Source: Streptomyces marianii (GTDB lineage Bacteria > Actinomycetota > Actinomycetes > Streptomycetales > Streptomycetaceae). From it: a stretch of 64,000 bases of DNA. Positions 43,123 through 52,053 of this stretch are shown here, piece after piece (position 1 is the stretch's first letter; every line of letters starts with the position of its first letter). The notes under the pieces are model-generated. The model saw nothing but the letters and a program-made list of their open reading frames with translations. It searched no databases and had not been told where the DNA came from. Position numbers and translations under genes: made by a program. The stretch covers positions 2,204,501-2,268,500 of the forward strand of contig NZ_VAWE01000001.1 in NCBI RefSeq assembly GCF_005795905.1. Reading direction: 5' to 3'.

Positions 43123-44894
43123 CAGAACTCCCCTGCGGAACGGTCGGGACGGAGCCGGTCGAGCAGCAGCAGGGCCACCGCGCAGACCAGCATGAGGATC
43201 GTCGAAAGCGCCATTGCCTGGCCGTAGTTGAGCTCGCCGGGACGGCCGAGGAGTCGGGCCACGGCGACCGGGAGCGTCGGGTTGTCCGGCCGGGCGATGA
43301 AGACGGTGGCACCGAACTCGCCGAGCGAGACGGCGAAGGCGAAACCGGCGGCGACGAGCAGCGCCCGGCGCACCAGCGGCAGGTCCACCTCGCGCCATGC
43401 CCGCAGGGGCGAGGCGCCCAGCACGGCCGCCGCCTCCCGAAGCCGTGCGTCGACGGCCCGCAGGACGGGCAGCATCGTCCGAACGACGAAGGGCACTCCC
43501 ACGAGCGCCTGGGCCAGCGGCACGAGGATCCAGGAGGTGCGCAGGTCCAGCGGCGGCTCGTCGAGGGCGATGAGGAAACCGAAACCGACGGTGACGGCGG
43601 AGACCCCGAGCGGCAGCATCAACAGCGCGTCGAAGCCGCGGACGAGCCGGCCGGCCTTGGAGGATCCCCCGGACGACGTCCGGGGGAGAGTGAGCGCCGC
43701 GGCCGCGAGACCGCCGACGACGAGCGCGATCGCGGTGGCGGCGAGCGCGTACTGGAGGGAGTTCCACACGGCCTCGACCGGCGGGACGAGGAACGTGCCG
43801 CCGCTCGCCCCGGCCGACTGCAGGGCCCGGTAGAAGGTGAGACCGTACCCGCCCGGTCCGTCGAAGGACCGTTCGACCAGCACCGCGAGCGGTGTCACGA
43901 TCAGCAGGACGACGGTGGCGAGCACCCCGCCCAGCAGAGCCCACTGCCCGGCGCCCCTCGGACGGTGCGCGGTGAGCGCCGGATCGACGAGTCGCAGCGC
44001 CGTCTCCCGTCGACGGACGGTCCGGGCGTGCACGGTGAGAACCGCGCCCACGGCGGCGAACTGCACCAGGGTCAGCACGGCGGCCGTGGAGAGGTCCAGC
44101 AACTGGGCCGTCTGCCGGTAGATCTCCACCTCGAGCGTGGAGTACGCCGGGCCGCCGAGGATCTGCACGACGCCGAACGAAGTGAAGGTGAAGAGGAACA
44201 CCATCAGCGCGGCAGCGGCCACGGCCGGGGCCAGCGCGGGCAGGGTGACCCGCCGCCAGGCCCCGAAGCGGCTTGCGCCGAGAACCCGTGCGGCCTCCTC
44301 CTGGCGCGGGTCGAGCTGGGCCCACAGGCCGCCCACGGTGCGTACCACCACGGCGTAGTTGAAGAACACATGAGCGAGCAGGATCGCCCAGACCGTCGTG
44401 TCGAGCCGCACCCCCCACAGGTCGTCCAGCAACCCGCCCCGGCCCAGGAGCGCCAGGAACGCGGTGCCGACCACGACGGTGGGCAGCACGAACGGCACGG
44501 TGACGACCGCCCGCAGCAGCTGCTTCCCGGGGAAGTCGCAGCGGGCGAGGACATAGGCGCCGGGGAGCGCGATCAGCAGGGTCAGCCCCGTGGAGGCGAG
44601 CGCCTGCCAGAGGGTGAACCAGAGCACCTGGAGGATGTCCGGACGGCCCACGACCTCGGCGATCCCGCCGAACCGCCAGGAATCCCCCACCCGCAGTCCG
44701 CGGCCGACGATCGAGGCCACGGGGAGGGCGAAGAAGAGAGCGAAGAACGCGACGGGCAAAGCCATCAGGGCCGAGCGAGCGGCGGTGGCGCGCAGGGTCG
44801 CCGGGCCGCGCGAGGGGTTCCGCCCGCGCGGACCGGCGTTCCCGCCGGACCGCCCGGCTACTTCAGGACGAGCGAGGACCACGACTGGATCCAC
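43122..44894 (-). CDS. Thiamine ABC transporter permease, ThiP-like fused form
   Basis: A permease of up to 590 residues with about twelve helices in two halves, each with an ATPase docking loop: EEAARVLGASRFGAWRRVTL and REAAAVLGASPLRAWREVDL. This fused two-permease form is typical of iron and thiamine (ThiP) importers. The start is unclear: ATG 44894 or GTG 44882 would overlap the binding-protein gene by about 25-37 bases; ATG 44765 would leave a gap and begin at the first helix. The riboswitch upstream supports thiamine as the substrate. Confidence 0.9.
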   Translation of the reverse strand: MDPVVVLARPEVAGRSGGNAGPRGRNPSRGPATLRATAARSALMALPVAFFALFFALPVASIVGRGLRVGDSWRFGGIAEVVGRPDILQVLWFTLWQALASTGLTLLIALPGAYVLARCDFPGKQLLRAVVTVPFVLPTVVVGTAFLALLGRGGLLDDLWGVRLDTTVWAILLAHVFFNYAVVVRTVGGLWAQLDPRQEEAARVLGASRFGAWRRVTLPALAPAVAAAALMVFLFTFTSFGVVQILGGPAYSTLEVEIYRQTAQLLDLSTAAVLTLVQFAAVGAVLTVHARTVRRRETALRLVDPALTAHRPRGAGQWALLGGVLATVVLLIVTPLAVLVERSFDGPGGYGLTFYRALQSAGASGGTFLVPPVEAVWNSLQYALAATAIALVVGGLAAAALTLPRTSSGGSSKAGRLVRGFDALLMLPLGVSAVTVGFGFLIALDEPPLDLRTSWILVPLAQALVGVPFVVRTMLPVLRAVDARLREAAAVLGASPLRAWREVDLPLVRRALLVAAGFAFAVSLGEFGATVFIARPDNPTLPVAVARLLGRPGELNYGQAMALSTILMLVCAVALLLLDRLRPDRSAGEF

Positions 44895-45955
44895 TGGTCA
44901 CGGTTCTCGGCGATCCTCTCCGGAGCCATCGTCCGCGGCTCGGCGATCACCTCGCCGAACTCGGTGAACAGCGGGGGCAGCTTCGCGTCCTCGGCCACCG
45001 GGTTCACGAACATGTTGAGCGGCATGTCCTCCTGGAACTTCTTGCTGATCAGGAAGTCCAGCAGGGCCTTTCCGCCGGCCTCGTTCCGCGCGCCCCTGAG
45101 CAGGCCGGCGGCCTCGGTCTGGCGGAAGCAGGTGCCGGTGGAGACGCCGGTCGGCGCCGCCTTCGGCCGCGGCTCGGCGTACAGCACCTCGACCGGCGGG
45201 CTGGAGGCGTACGAGACGACGAGCGGCCGGTCGCCCTTGGCCGCCCTGCCGCCGGCGGAACCGGAGAACTCCTGGTTGTAGGCGATCTCCCAGCTGTCGA
45301 CGACCTTGACGCCGTTCGCCCGCAGCTTCTTCCAGTAGTCCTGCCAGCCCTTGTCCCCGTACGCGGCAGCGGTGCCGAGCAGGAAGCCGAGGCCCGGTGA
45401 GGAGCGTTCGGCGTTCTCGACGACGAGGAGGTTCCGGTACGCGGGCTCGGCGAGGTCGTCGAAGGTCTGCGGCGGGGCGAGCTTCCTGTCGGCGAAGTAC
45501 TTCTTGTCGTAGTTGACGCAGATGTCGCCGCTGTCGACCGGCGTGACCCGGTGCCCGTCCCCGTCGAGCCGGACGGCCTCGGGGACCCGCTCCAGGCCCT
45601 TGGCCTCGTACGGGGTGAACAGGTCGTTGTCGAGGGCCCGCGAGAGCGTGGTGTTGTCGACGCCGAAGAACACGTCCCCCTGCGGGGAGCCCTTCGTGAG
45701 GATCTCCTTGTTGAGCGCCTCGACGGCGTCTCCGCTCTTCAGCACTTTGACCGTGTACCCGGTCTCCTCGGTGAACTCCTTGAGCACGGCCGGCGAGGCG
45801 TTGAAGGAGTCGTGGCTGACGAGTGTCACGGTCTTGGAGCCGCTGCCGCCTGCTCCGGCGGAGTCGTCCCCGGACGACCCGCCGCAGGCCGCGAGCGTGC
45901 TCACACCGAGGGCCGCGGCCAGCGCGGTGACGGTGATCTTCTTGGTGGTGCTCAC
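44858..45955 (-). CDS. thiB: Thiamine ABC transporter substrate-binding lipoprotein
   Basis: A 365-residue lipoprotein: TALAAALGVSTLAACGGSSG gives a signal peptide and a lipidated cysteine at about residue 24. The mature part has KTVTLVSHDSFNASPAVLKE, VDNTTLSRALDNDLF, TPVDSGDICVNYDKKYFADR and GTCFRQTEAAGLL, the pattern of thiamine-binding proteins of the TbpA/ThiB class. The GTG start has AGGAGGA ahead of it. It is the first gene after the TPP riboswitch, which gives independent support for thiamine or its phosphates as the ligand. Confidence 0.92.
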   Translation of the reverse strand: MSTTKKITVTALAAALGVSTLAACGGSSGDDSAGAGGSGSKTVTLVSHDSFNASPAVLKEFTEETGYTVKVLKSGDAVEALNKEILTKGSPQGDVFFGVDNTTLSRALDNDLFTPYEAKGLERVPEAVRLDGDGHRVTPVDSGDICVNYDKKYFADRKLAPPQTFDDLAEPAYRNLLVVENAERSSPGLGFLLGTAAAYGDKGWQDYWKKLRANGVKVVDSWEIAYNQEFSGSAGGRAAKGDRPLVVSYASSPPVEVLYAEPRPKAAPTGVSTGTCFRQTEAAGLLRGARNEAGGKALLDFLISKKFQEDMPLNMFVNPVAEDAKLPPLFTEFGEVIAEPRTMAPERIAENRDQWIQSWSSLVLK

Positions 45956-46055
45956 TGATTCCTCCTGGGCATGACCAGGAAGAGACGCGGCCCTGCCCGG
46001 CCGCGGGATCCTCGGGATCCGGCAGCCGGGCAGGGCGCAACAGCTTGAGTCTCGT

Positions 46056-46144
46056 CCGAACTTCCTACCCGGAATGACCCGGGCGAGGTTCAGAGGGTCT
46101 GCGGTCTGACGGTCACCGCACTCTCAGCGCTGTGGCGCTCCCCT
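46056..46144 (-). promoter_or_regulatory. TPP riboswitch (THI element)
   Basis: Read on the minus strand, GGGGAGCGCC leads into GCGCTGAGAGTGCGG, then ACCCTCTGAACCTCGCCCGG and TAGGAAGTTCGGA. CTGAGA and the GAACCT-CCCGGG-TAGGAAG core are the conserved THI-box parts that bind thiamine pyrophosphate. It sits 100 bases before thiB, where it would lower expression of the importer when TPP is abundant. An insertion sequence begins 95 bases upstream of it. Confidence 0.93.
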
Positions 46145-46238
46145 GTCGGAATATGCAGATGTTCGGGCCAGCGTACAGGGGCGCGTCGGACGCTCCCGCA
46201 GGGACCGGGGCGGCCCTGTGCCGGCCACCCGGCACTAG

Positions 46239-47335
46239 GGGGCGTATTGCGTCGTGATCAATCTGCGAGATCTGCCTGCGCGGCAGGGTTTGGACCGGTA
46301 GACCTCTTTGGGTGACGCGAGCGCAACTGACGGATGTGGAGTGGGAGTTGATCGAGCCGTACCTGCCGATCGGCGAGTACGGCCCGTACCCCGAGCGGCT
46401 GCGGCAGCAGTTCGAGGGCGTGATCTGGAGGTTCAAGACAGGCGGGCAGTGGCGGGAGATGCCGACGGAGTTCGGCGCCTGGTCGACCGTCCACAACCGC
46501 TTCCGGCAGTGGCGTGACTCCGGCGTCTTCGAAGCCATCATGGAGGGCCTGGTCACGGAAGCCGCGAAGCGCGGCGAGGTGGACCTGTCCCTGGTCAGCA
46601 TCGATTCCACCACCGCCCGGGCCCACCACGACGCTGCCGGGATGCACATGGACGAAGACGTCCTCACCGCTTTGGAGAAGGCTGCCGCCGAGACCGAGAA
46701 GGCCAGGTCAAAAGGGGCGACTGCGACGAACAAACCGGACAGGAGGCCGAAGGCGATCCCGTGCGGGAAGAGCGGCGGCGCATCCGGCGCCGACGAAAAC
46801 TCCGGCTGAAGGCCGCCCTGCTCGGGCGTTCCAGGGGAGGGCAGACCAGCAAGATCCATGTCGTCGGCGACCGGAAGTGCCGCCCGCTGGCGTTCATACT
46901 GACCGCGGGCCAGGCCGCCGACAGCCCGCAGTTCATCCCCGTATTGGGGAAGGTGCGGGTGCGCATGCCCGTCGGCCGTCCGCGCACCCGGCCCGGCGCA
47001 GTCGCCGGGGACAAGGCGTACTCGTCCTGCGGCAACCGCGCCCACCTGCGCAAACGCCGTATCAAGGCGGTCATCCCGGAGAAGAAGGACCAGGCCGCCA
47101 ACCGGAAGAAGAAGGGCTCCAGAGGCGGCCGGCCCGTCAGCCACGATGCCGACCTTTACAAGGAGCGGAACACCGTCGAGCGGCTGATCAACAAGCTGAA
47201 GGCCTGGCGAGGCATCGCCACGCGGTACGACAAGACCCCCGACAGCTACCTCGCCGGCCTCCACCTCCGCGCCTCGATGATCTGGCTCAGAGAGCTCACC
47301 CGGACCACCTGATGATCACAACCACATACGCTCCC
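46239..47335 (+). mobile_element. IS5-family insertion sequence (IS427-like), 1097 bp
   Basis: Terminal inverted repeats GGGGGCGTATTGCGTCGTG and the complement of the right end, GGGAGCGTATGTGGTTGTG, both followed by ATCA. They are flanked by TA on each side (46237-46238 and 47336-47337), consistent with a two-base target duplication. It encodes a two-frame transposase. It lies just upstream of the TPP riboswitch of the thiamine operon. Confidence 0.85.
46312..47312 (+). CDS. IS5-family transposase in two overlapping frames
   Basis: The first frame (GTG 46312) reads TRAQLTDVEWELIEPYLP, GGQWREMPTEFGAWSTVHNR and VSIDSTTARAHHDAAG (first catalytic aspartate). The second, in the -1 frame, is open from before 46701 and gives ERRRIRRRRKLRLKAALLGR, GDKAYSS (second aspartate) and KERNTVERLINKLKAWRGIA (glutamate) up to 47312. 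AAAAGGG at 46710-46716, read TCA-AAA-GGG, is the likely slip site and would join the frames as in other members of this group. Both parts look complete, so the element may be active. Confidence 0.85.
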
Positions 47336-47376
47336 TAGGCGACGTTCGCCCCGTCGCGGCGCCCGGCACGGCGACT

Positions 47377-47436
47377 CGCGGCGTTGCCGAATCAACCGAG
47401 TAGGCCCACTACGAGGTCGATCCGGCGCCTTGCGAT
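47377..47436. repeat. 60-bp ancient repeat, second copy
   Basis: Reverse complement of this stretch matches 8491-8550 in 48 of 60 positions by hand count. Here the minus strand reads IARRRIDLVVGLLG and a stop. The surrounding 180 bases between the two insertion sequences hold no complete gene, so this is probably the scar of an older element. Confidence 0.5.
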
Positions 47437-47523
47437 CTTCCCCTTGGCCCGGAGGGCCCGGGGAGACCCCGTGCACCGGACGCCGCTCCTTGACGGGCAA
47501 ACCTCACCTGACGCGGCACTAGC

Positions 47524-48589
47524 TGTTCTGTCCCGGGAGGTTGTGGACGGTGAGGCAGATCTCGGCTGAGGGATCTTGAACGGGTGAGGGCCTTCCGGTT
47601 CGGTGTGGATTGCGACGTCTACACCAACAGAAAGGCCCTCGTGCCCCACCGTAATGCACCCCTGACCGAGACCGGGCGGCTACGCCTGGCCCGCTGCGTG
47701 GTCGAGGACGGCTGGCCCCTGCGCCGGGCCGCCGAACGCTTCCAGGTCTCGCCCACAACCGCCCAGCGGTGGGCCGACCGCTACCGGGCCCTGGGAGAGG
47801 CCGGGATGGCCGACCACTCCTCCCGACCGCATCGCAGTCCCCGCCGGACACCGACCCGGACCGAACGCCGGATCATCAAGGTCCGCCTCGCCCGCCGGTG
47901 GGGCCCGGCCCGCATCGCGCACCTGCTGGGCCTCGTGCCCTCGACCGTGCACCGAGTCCTCGTCCGCTACCGCCTGGCCCGGCTCACCCACCTGGACCGG
48001 GCCACCGGCCGCGTCATACGCCGCTACGAACGGGACCGCCCGGGCGAGCTGGTCCACGTGGACATCAAAAAGCTCGGCAACATCCCCGACGGCGGCGGCC
48101 ACAAAACCCTCGGCCGCCAAGCCGGACGCAAGAACCGCAAGAACGCCGGCTACAGCTACGTCCACACCGCGGTCGACGACCACTCCCGCCTCGCCTACAG
48201 CGAGATCCACCCGGACGAGAAGAAGGAGACCGCCACCGCCTTCTGGACCCGCGCCCACGCCTTCTTCACCAGCGTCGGGATCACCGTCGAGCGCGTACTG
48301 ACCGACAACGGCGCCTGCTACAAGTCGCACACCTGGCGCGATGCACTCGCCGACGCAGGGATCACTCACAAGCGAACCCGGCCCTACCGGCCGCAGACCA
48401 ACGGCAAGGTCGAACGCCTCAACCGCACCCTGCTCGACGAATGGGCCTACGCAAAGCCCTACCGATCAGAACAGGAACGACGCGACGCCTTCCCCACATG
48501 GCTGCACACCTACAATCACCACCGCGGACACACCGCGCTGAAGGGCCAGCCACCCGCCAGCCGCGTTCCTAACCTCTCAGGGCAATACA
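47524..48589 (+). mobile_element. IS481-family insertion sequence in the rlmN stop codon, 1066 bp
   Basis: Left end TGTTCTGTCCCGGGAGGTTG and, complemented, right end TGTATTGCCCTGAGAGGTTA form imperfect inverted repeats beginning TGT. ACTAGC stands on both sides (47518-47523 and 48590-48595), matching the NCTAGN six-base target duplication known for IS481. The right copy contains the stop codons of both the transposase and the convergent rlmN. Confidence 0.9.
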
Positions 48590-48594
48590 ACTAG
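47641..48594 (+). CDS. IS481-family transposase
   Basis: A 317-residue DDE transposase. The N-terminal half has two helix-turn-helix parts ([40 protein letters not shown]). The rve-type catalytic core shows [24 protein letters not shown] and [15 protein letters not shown] as the D, D and E positions. The GTG at 47641, preceded by AGAAAGG, starts [14 protein letters not shown], the usual beginning in this family. The TAG stop (48592-48594) lies outside the element, in the duplicated target CTAG. Confidence 0.92.
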   Translation: MPHRNAPLTETGRLRLARCVVEDGWPLRRAAERFQVSPTTAQRWADRYRALGEAGMADHSSRPHRSPRRTPTRTERRIIKVRLARRWGPARIAHLLGLVPSTVHRVLVRYRLARLTHLDRATGRVIRRYERDRPGELVHVDIKKLGNIPDGGGHKTLGRQAGRKNRKNAGYSYVHTAVDDHSRLAYSEIHPDEKKETATAFWTRAHAFFTSVGITVERVLTDNGACYKSHTWRDALADAGITHKRTRPYRPQTNGKVERLNRTLLDEWAYAKPYRSEQERRDAFPTWLHTYNHHRGHTALKGQPPASRVPNLSGQYN

Positions 48595-49697
48595 CGCTCG
48601 GAGGCGGCGAGCTGGCCGCAGGCCCCGTCGATCTCCTGACCACGGGTGTCCCGGACGGTGACCGGGACACCGTGGGCGGCGATGGCCTCGATGAAGGCCT
48701 TCTCGTCCTCGGGCCGGGAAGCCGTCCACTTGGAGCCCGGAGTCGGGTTCAGCGGGATCAGGTTGACGTGCACCCGCTTGCCCTTGAGGAGCCGCCCGAG
48801 CAGGTCACCGCGCCATGCCTGGTCGTTGATGTCCCGGATCAGGGCGTACTCGATCGAGATCCGGCGGCCGGACCTCTCCGCGTACTCCCAGGCCGCGTCC
48901 AGGACCTCCCGGACCTTCCAGCGGGTGTTGACGGGGACGAGGGTGTCGCGCAGTTCGTCGTCCGGCGCGTGCAGGGACACGGCGAGGCGGCACTTGAAGC
49001 CCTCGTCGGCGAAGCGCAGCATCGCCGGCACGAGGCCCACCGTGGAGACGGTGATCCCGCGCTGCGACAGGCCCAGGCCGTCGGGCTCCGGATCGGTGAG
49101 CCTGCGGATGGCGCCGACCACGCGGTTGTAGTTGGCGAGCGGCTCGCCCATGCCCATGAACACGATGTTGGACAGCCGGGCCGTGCCTCCGGGGACCTCG
49201 CCGTCGCGGAGGGCCCGCATGCCGTCCACGATCTGGTGCACGATCTCGGCGGTGGACAGGTTCCGGTCGAGACCGGCCTGGCCCGTGGCGCAGAACGGGC
49301 AGTTCATCCCGCAGCCGGCCTGCGAGGAGATGCACATCGTCACCCGGTCCGGGTAGCGCATCAGCACCGACTCCACGAGCGTGCCGTCGTGGAGCCGCCA
49401 CAGCGTCTTACGGGTGGTGTCGTCGTCACAGGAGACGTGCCGGACCACGGACATCAGGTCGGGCAGCAACTCCGACGCGAGCCGCTCGCGCGCGGCGGCG
49501 GGGATGTCGGTCCACTGCTCCGGGTCGTGCGCGTAGCGCGCGAAGTAGTGCTGCGACAGCTGCTTCGCCCGGAACGGCTTCTCGCCGATCGCGGCGACGG
49601 CGTCCTTGCGCTCGGCGGGCGTGAGGTCGGCGAGGTGCCGCGGGGGCTTCTTGGCTCCGCGGGGGGCGACGAAAGTGAGTTCTCCGGGCTTAGGCAT
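48591..49697 (-). CDS. rlmN: 23S rRNA / tRNA (adenine-C2) methyltransferase RlmN
   Basis: Radical SAM enzyme that methylates C2 of an adenine in 23S rRNA and in some tRNAs. The 368-residue protein has the cluster motif in [18 protein letters not shown], the SAM-binding [29 protein letters not shown], and the catalytic cysteine close to the C-terminus in [10 protein letters not shown]. Both ends of the gene touch mobile DNA: codons 1-6 lie in the att core of the integrated AICE, and the TAG stop is in the IS481 target CTAG. The reading frame is nevertheless intact. Its upstream region now comes from the AICE. Confidence 0.95.
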   Translation of the reverse strand: MPKPGELTFVAPRGAKKPPRHLADLTPAERKDAVAAIGEKPFRAKQLSQHYFARYAHDPEQWTDIPAAARERLASELLPDLMSVVRHVSCDDDTTRKTLWRLHDGTLVESVLMRYPDRVTMCISSQAGCGMNCPFCATGQAGLDRNLSTAEIVHQIVDGMRALRDGEVPGGTARLSNIVFMGMGEPLANYNRVVGAIRRLTDPEPDGLGLSQRGITVSTVGLVPAMLRFADEGFKCRLAVSLHAPDDELRDTLVPVNTRWKVREVLDAAWEYAERSGRRISIEYALIRDINDQAWRGDLLGRLLKGKRVHVNLIPLNPTPGSKWTASRPEDEKAFIEAIAAHGVPVTVRDTRGQEIDGACGQLAASER

Positions 49698-49719
49698 GGC
49701 CGTACCAGTGTCGCAGATC
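49678..49719. repeat. attL, 42-bp core overlapping the rlmN start
   Basis: Begins AGTTCTCCGGGCTTAGGCAT and ends GTGTCGCAGATC, identical to attR. It covers codons 1-6 and two bases of codon 7 of rlmN plus 22 bases upstream. Confidence 0.93.
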
Positions 49720-49795
49720 CAACCGGGTGGCCTGCGGCTGTCGCTCCCTACGGCTGTCGTTAGTAGTCGTCACCGGTCGTCACTGAGCGGCGTCG

Positions 49796-49816
49796 GACGG
49801 CCCAGGGACGGCCCAG
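49796..49816. repeat. Paired GACGGCCCAG, candidate integrase arm site (left)
   Basis: Two copies start 11 bases apart (49796 and 49807), 77 bases from the att core. The same pair with the same spacing stands 70 bases from the core on the other arm (62948-62968), the arrangement expected for arm-type sites of a tyrosine integrase in attP. Confidence 0.6.
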
Positions 49817-49822
49817 GGGCGA

Positions 49823-50140
49823 TCACTCGCCAGCCGCCCGCCACTCGTCGAGCCGAACCCTGACCTGGTGGTTGTGAGTGGCGTGCCAGAAGACCTCACC
49901 ACTGACGAGGGCCCCTAGGCCCGGGAGGTTCATCCACTGCGGCATGGCCGTGATCTCCGCCAGCGCCACAGCGTCCGGCACACCATCTATGCGTATGAAG
50001 ACCCCGAAGGGCTGGCGACCGATGACCTCTCCGGTGATCCGGGTCCCTACGGGCAGGGCAGCGACGGTTGCCGCCCAGCTCCGCCGCACCTCGTCCGAGG
50101 CCGGCACGTCAGGGCCCGTCGGCCACGCATACTCATCCAT
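49823..50140 (-). CDS. Small S1-domain (OB-fold) RNA-binding-like protein
   Basis: A 105-residue protein whose middle part reads VGTRITGEVIGRQPFGVFIR, the S1/OB-fold opening, followed by ALAEITAMPQWM. It may bind RNA or single-stranded DNA; the role in the element is unknown. The ATG at 50140 gives MDEYAWPTGPDVPASDEV. It is the first gene inside attL and reads towards rlmN. The last 15 or so codons are matched, with about 78% base identity, by sequence just outside attR, so a related gene once ended there too. Confidence 0.7.
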   Translation of the reverse strand: MDEYAWPTGPDVPASDEVRRSWAATVAALPVGTRITGEVIGRQPFGVFIRIDGVPDAVALAEITAMPQWMNLPGLGALVSGEVFWHATHNHQVRVRLDEWRAAGE

Positions 50141-50242
50141 CGCTGGATCATGACATCTCGAGCGATCAGGAGCTTAGAAGAGGTGGCCAGCCCGGTCCCA
50201 GATCGCCTGCGCCACAGTACGTCTCTCTGGTGCAATCTTCTC

Positions 50243-50815
50243 GTGAGCGATTCACTCCTCACCGCAGCCATTGCGGCAGTCACCGCCCTCGTGGCTTCGG
50301 GTATGACCTCATGGTTGACGCTTCGGGGCGTCGTTCGACAAGTAGAGGTGCAACGAGAAGTCGCAGCGCAGGATCATGCCGAGCGACGGGCAGTAGAGAG
50401 CCGGTCGGCGCAAAAGGACGCATGTATCCAGTTCATAGAGACGGCCATCCGCTGCGCTGCGCTCGTCCAACAGACCAGATCGCCCGGCATGGCGGACGAG
50501 GTGCATCAAGATCGATTGGAGGCAGTGCGGGCGGGGCTGGCTGAGCTCATCCGAGCTCAAGCAGTCTTGAGTATCGAGGGACCCAGCAGCGTCGCAGTAG
50601 CCGCCACTGAGGCTCGCTGGAGTCTTGAGCGCGAGTTCGCGACGGCCCTCGACGAACGCACCGGTGCGGCCTCTACTGAGGCAGTGCGCGCTGCAGGCGA
50701 TGCCAGGCGCCGGGCCGTCGGCCGCGTCGGGGGTGCAGCCAGGCGGGCGTTCGGCAACGATGACGGCCCATCCGTGGCTGCTCCATGCGTCGGGGGCGCT
50801 GCGCCACCAGGCTGA
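50243..50815 (+). CDS. Hypothetical protein with one N-terminal membrane helix and coiled coil
   Basis: About 190 residues starting at a GTG (VSDSLLTAAIAAVTALVASG). One membrane helix occupies residues 5-25, and then a charged, helical part (VRQVEVQREVAAQDHAERRA) continues to the end, with no known domain. This layout is common for small Streptomyces proteins of unknown role. A longer reading from 50150 has no conserved sequence. It opens the cargo block next to the two low-GC genes. No function is proposed. Confidence 0.6.
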   Translation: MSDSLLTAAIAAVTALVASGMTSWLTLRGVVRQVEVQREVAAQDHAERRAVESRSAQKDACIQFIETAIRCAALVQQTRSPGMADEVHQDRLEAVRAGLAELIRAQAVLSIEGPSSVAVAATEARWSLEREFATALDERTGAASTEAVRAAGDARRRAVGRVGGAARRAFGNDDGPSVAAPCVGGAAPPG

Positions 50816-51070
50816 GGCAGACTCACCGGACAAGTCCAGCGTTGCCAGCAAGCACATCAACGTCGAACGGCCACTCACGGGCGGCGACCACCTTCCAGAG
50901 GGGCTCTGCCTTGGGCTGGTGTGCCCCTTGTCTGCGCTCGTTGGCGGCAGGCGACCCGCGCTCTACCGGATCGCCCAGAGGAAGGACGATCTTCCCTTTT
51001 GCTGGCAAGCGGACTGTTGAGGGGTCATACTGTCCCACCAGGATGCCAAATCTGTTGGGGGTGGCTTCAG

Positions 51071-52027
51071 TTGGGGAACGCGGGCCGCAAGAAGACCGTC
51101 GCCTTCTATGAGATTGTCAGGCCCAAAGAATCGGGAGACCCCAGGTTTGAGCACCTCGATTGGCCAAGAGTTCTAAGAAATCTTGGAATAATTGAAATGC
51201 GTCAGCGGCGGTATAAGCATGGCGCCGATGTTTACGTAGGTGACCCCATATCAGTGCAGGGTCGTCAACATCTCGTGCTGGCGAGGCTTCGGGATGGAGA
51301 TATCCAACAGATCGATTGGGAGCATAGTCACATTTCCGACTTGAGACTTGATGGGGATCGCAGCGTGGTCGATACCACGATCATTTGCTTCCTTCCCTTC
51401 GGTAATGTGATCGGCGTAATCCAGGGAAGCGCTTCCGCTCCTCGACCGACAGCATTGCAGCGTTGGCTGAATGCTATGAATGTTGTCAATGAAGACTTGG
51501 CCGTCATGCCTTTGGTGGGGAAAAAGGCATGGGAGAAGTTGAGTAACGCCGAAGCAGTCAACCTTTTTGAGATGAGGCTTCGGCCGGGGCAGATGATGTT
51601 CCCTTCGGACGCTGAGGGGTTGGGAGATTTTTCGCGACAAGCGCACAAGCGAAACCCGGATGCGTTAATCACGCTCTCTATGAAGATTCCTAAGCGGCGT
51701 GGCTTCGGGCGTGACACGTCTCGCTCGCGCGGAGAACGACGACTGCGTGAGGATGTCCAGCATTTCATCTCAGACTTCGGCAGCCTGGTCGGGCCTGGCG
51801 GGGCAGTGGATAGAGCAATTGCGCATGTAACTCTGTCAGCTTCAGATGGATCACTTATAGAAGATCAAATCAACTTTGTATCTGACCACATTACTGCACA
51901 GAAGCCGGTTTTCCTGCGCCGGAGCGAAGGGCAGGCCCCCTGGTATGAGGCGGCCGTGCATGCGGTCCTCGACGTGGCTGCGGCCCACGAGGCCGAGCTC
52001 CGCGACGCTGTCAGACCCGTGCCCTAG
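51071..52027 (+). CDS. Soluble protein of unknown function, low-GC cargo gene
   Basis: About 318 residues starting at TTG 51071 (GNAGRKKTVAFYEIVRPKES), with GGGGGTGG six bases upstream; an in-frame ATG at 50921 would add 50 unconvincing residues. It is alpha/beta in character with no membrane helix. The opening KKTVAFYEI pattern recalls uncharacterised DUF6731-like proteins, but I cannot confirm this. Base use is clearly lower in GC than the neighbours, with many A- or T-ending codons and a rare TTA leucine codon at 51665, so translation may depend on bldA tRNA. It is followed after 26 bases by a membrane protein of the same codon use, suggesting a two-gene unit. Confidence 0.72.
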   Translation: MGNAGRKKTVAFYEIVRPKESGDPRFEHLDWPRVLRNLGIIEMRQRRYKHGADVYVGDPISVQGRQHLVLARLRDGDIQQIDWEHSHISDLRLDGDRSVVDTTIICFLPFGNVIGVIQGSASAPRPTALQRWLNAMNVVNEDLAVMPLVGKKAWEKLSNAEAVNLFEMRLRPGQMMFPSDAEGLGDFSRQAHKRNPDALITLSMKIPKRRGFGRDTSRSRGERRLREDVQHFISDFGSLVGPGGAVDRAIAHVTLSASDGSLIEDQINFVSDHITAQKPVFLRRSEGQAPWYEAAVHAVLDVAAAHEAELRDAVRPVP

Positions 52028-52053
52028 GCTCTCACTAGCCGAAGGGGGCAGTG

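Noticed and set aside
47524..48589. IS481 copy as part of the AICE
   Set aside because: It lies outside attL on the far side of rlmN and has its own target duplication.
49678..49719. tRNA gene at the integration site
   Set aside because: The core has no tRNA arms or T-loop sequence and overlaps the rlmN start codon instead.
50625..51020. Plus-strand frame ahead of the low-GC gene pair
   Set aside because: It overlaps the better supported frame 50243-50815, has no usable ribosome binding site and no conserved features.
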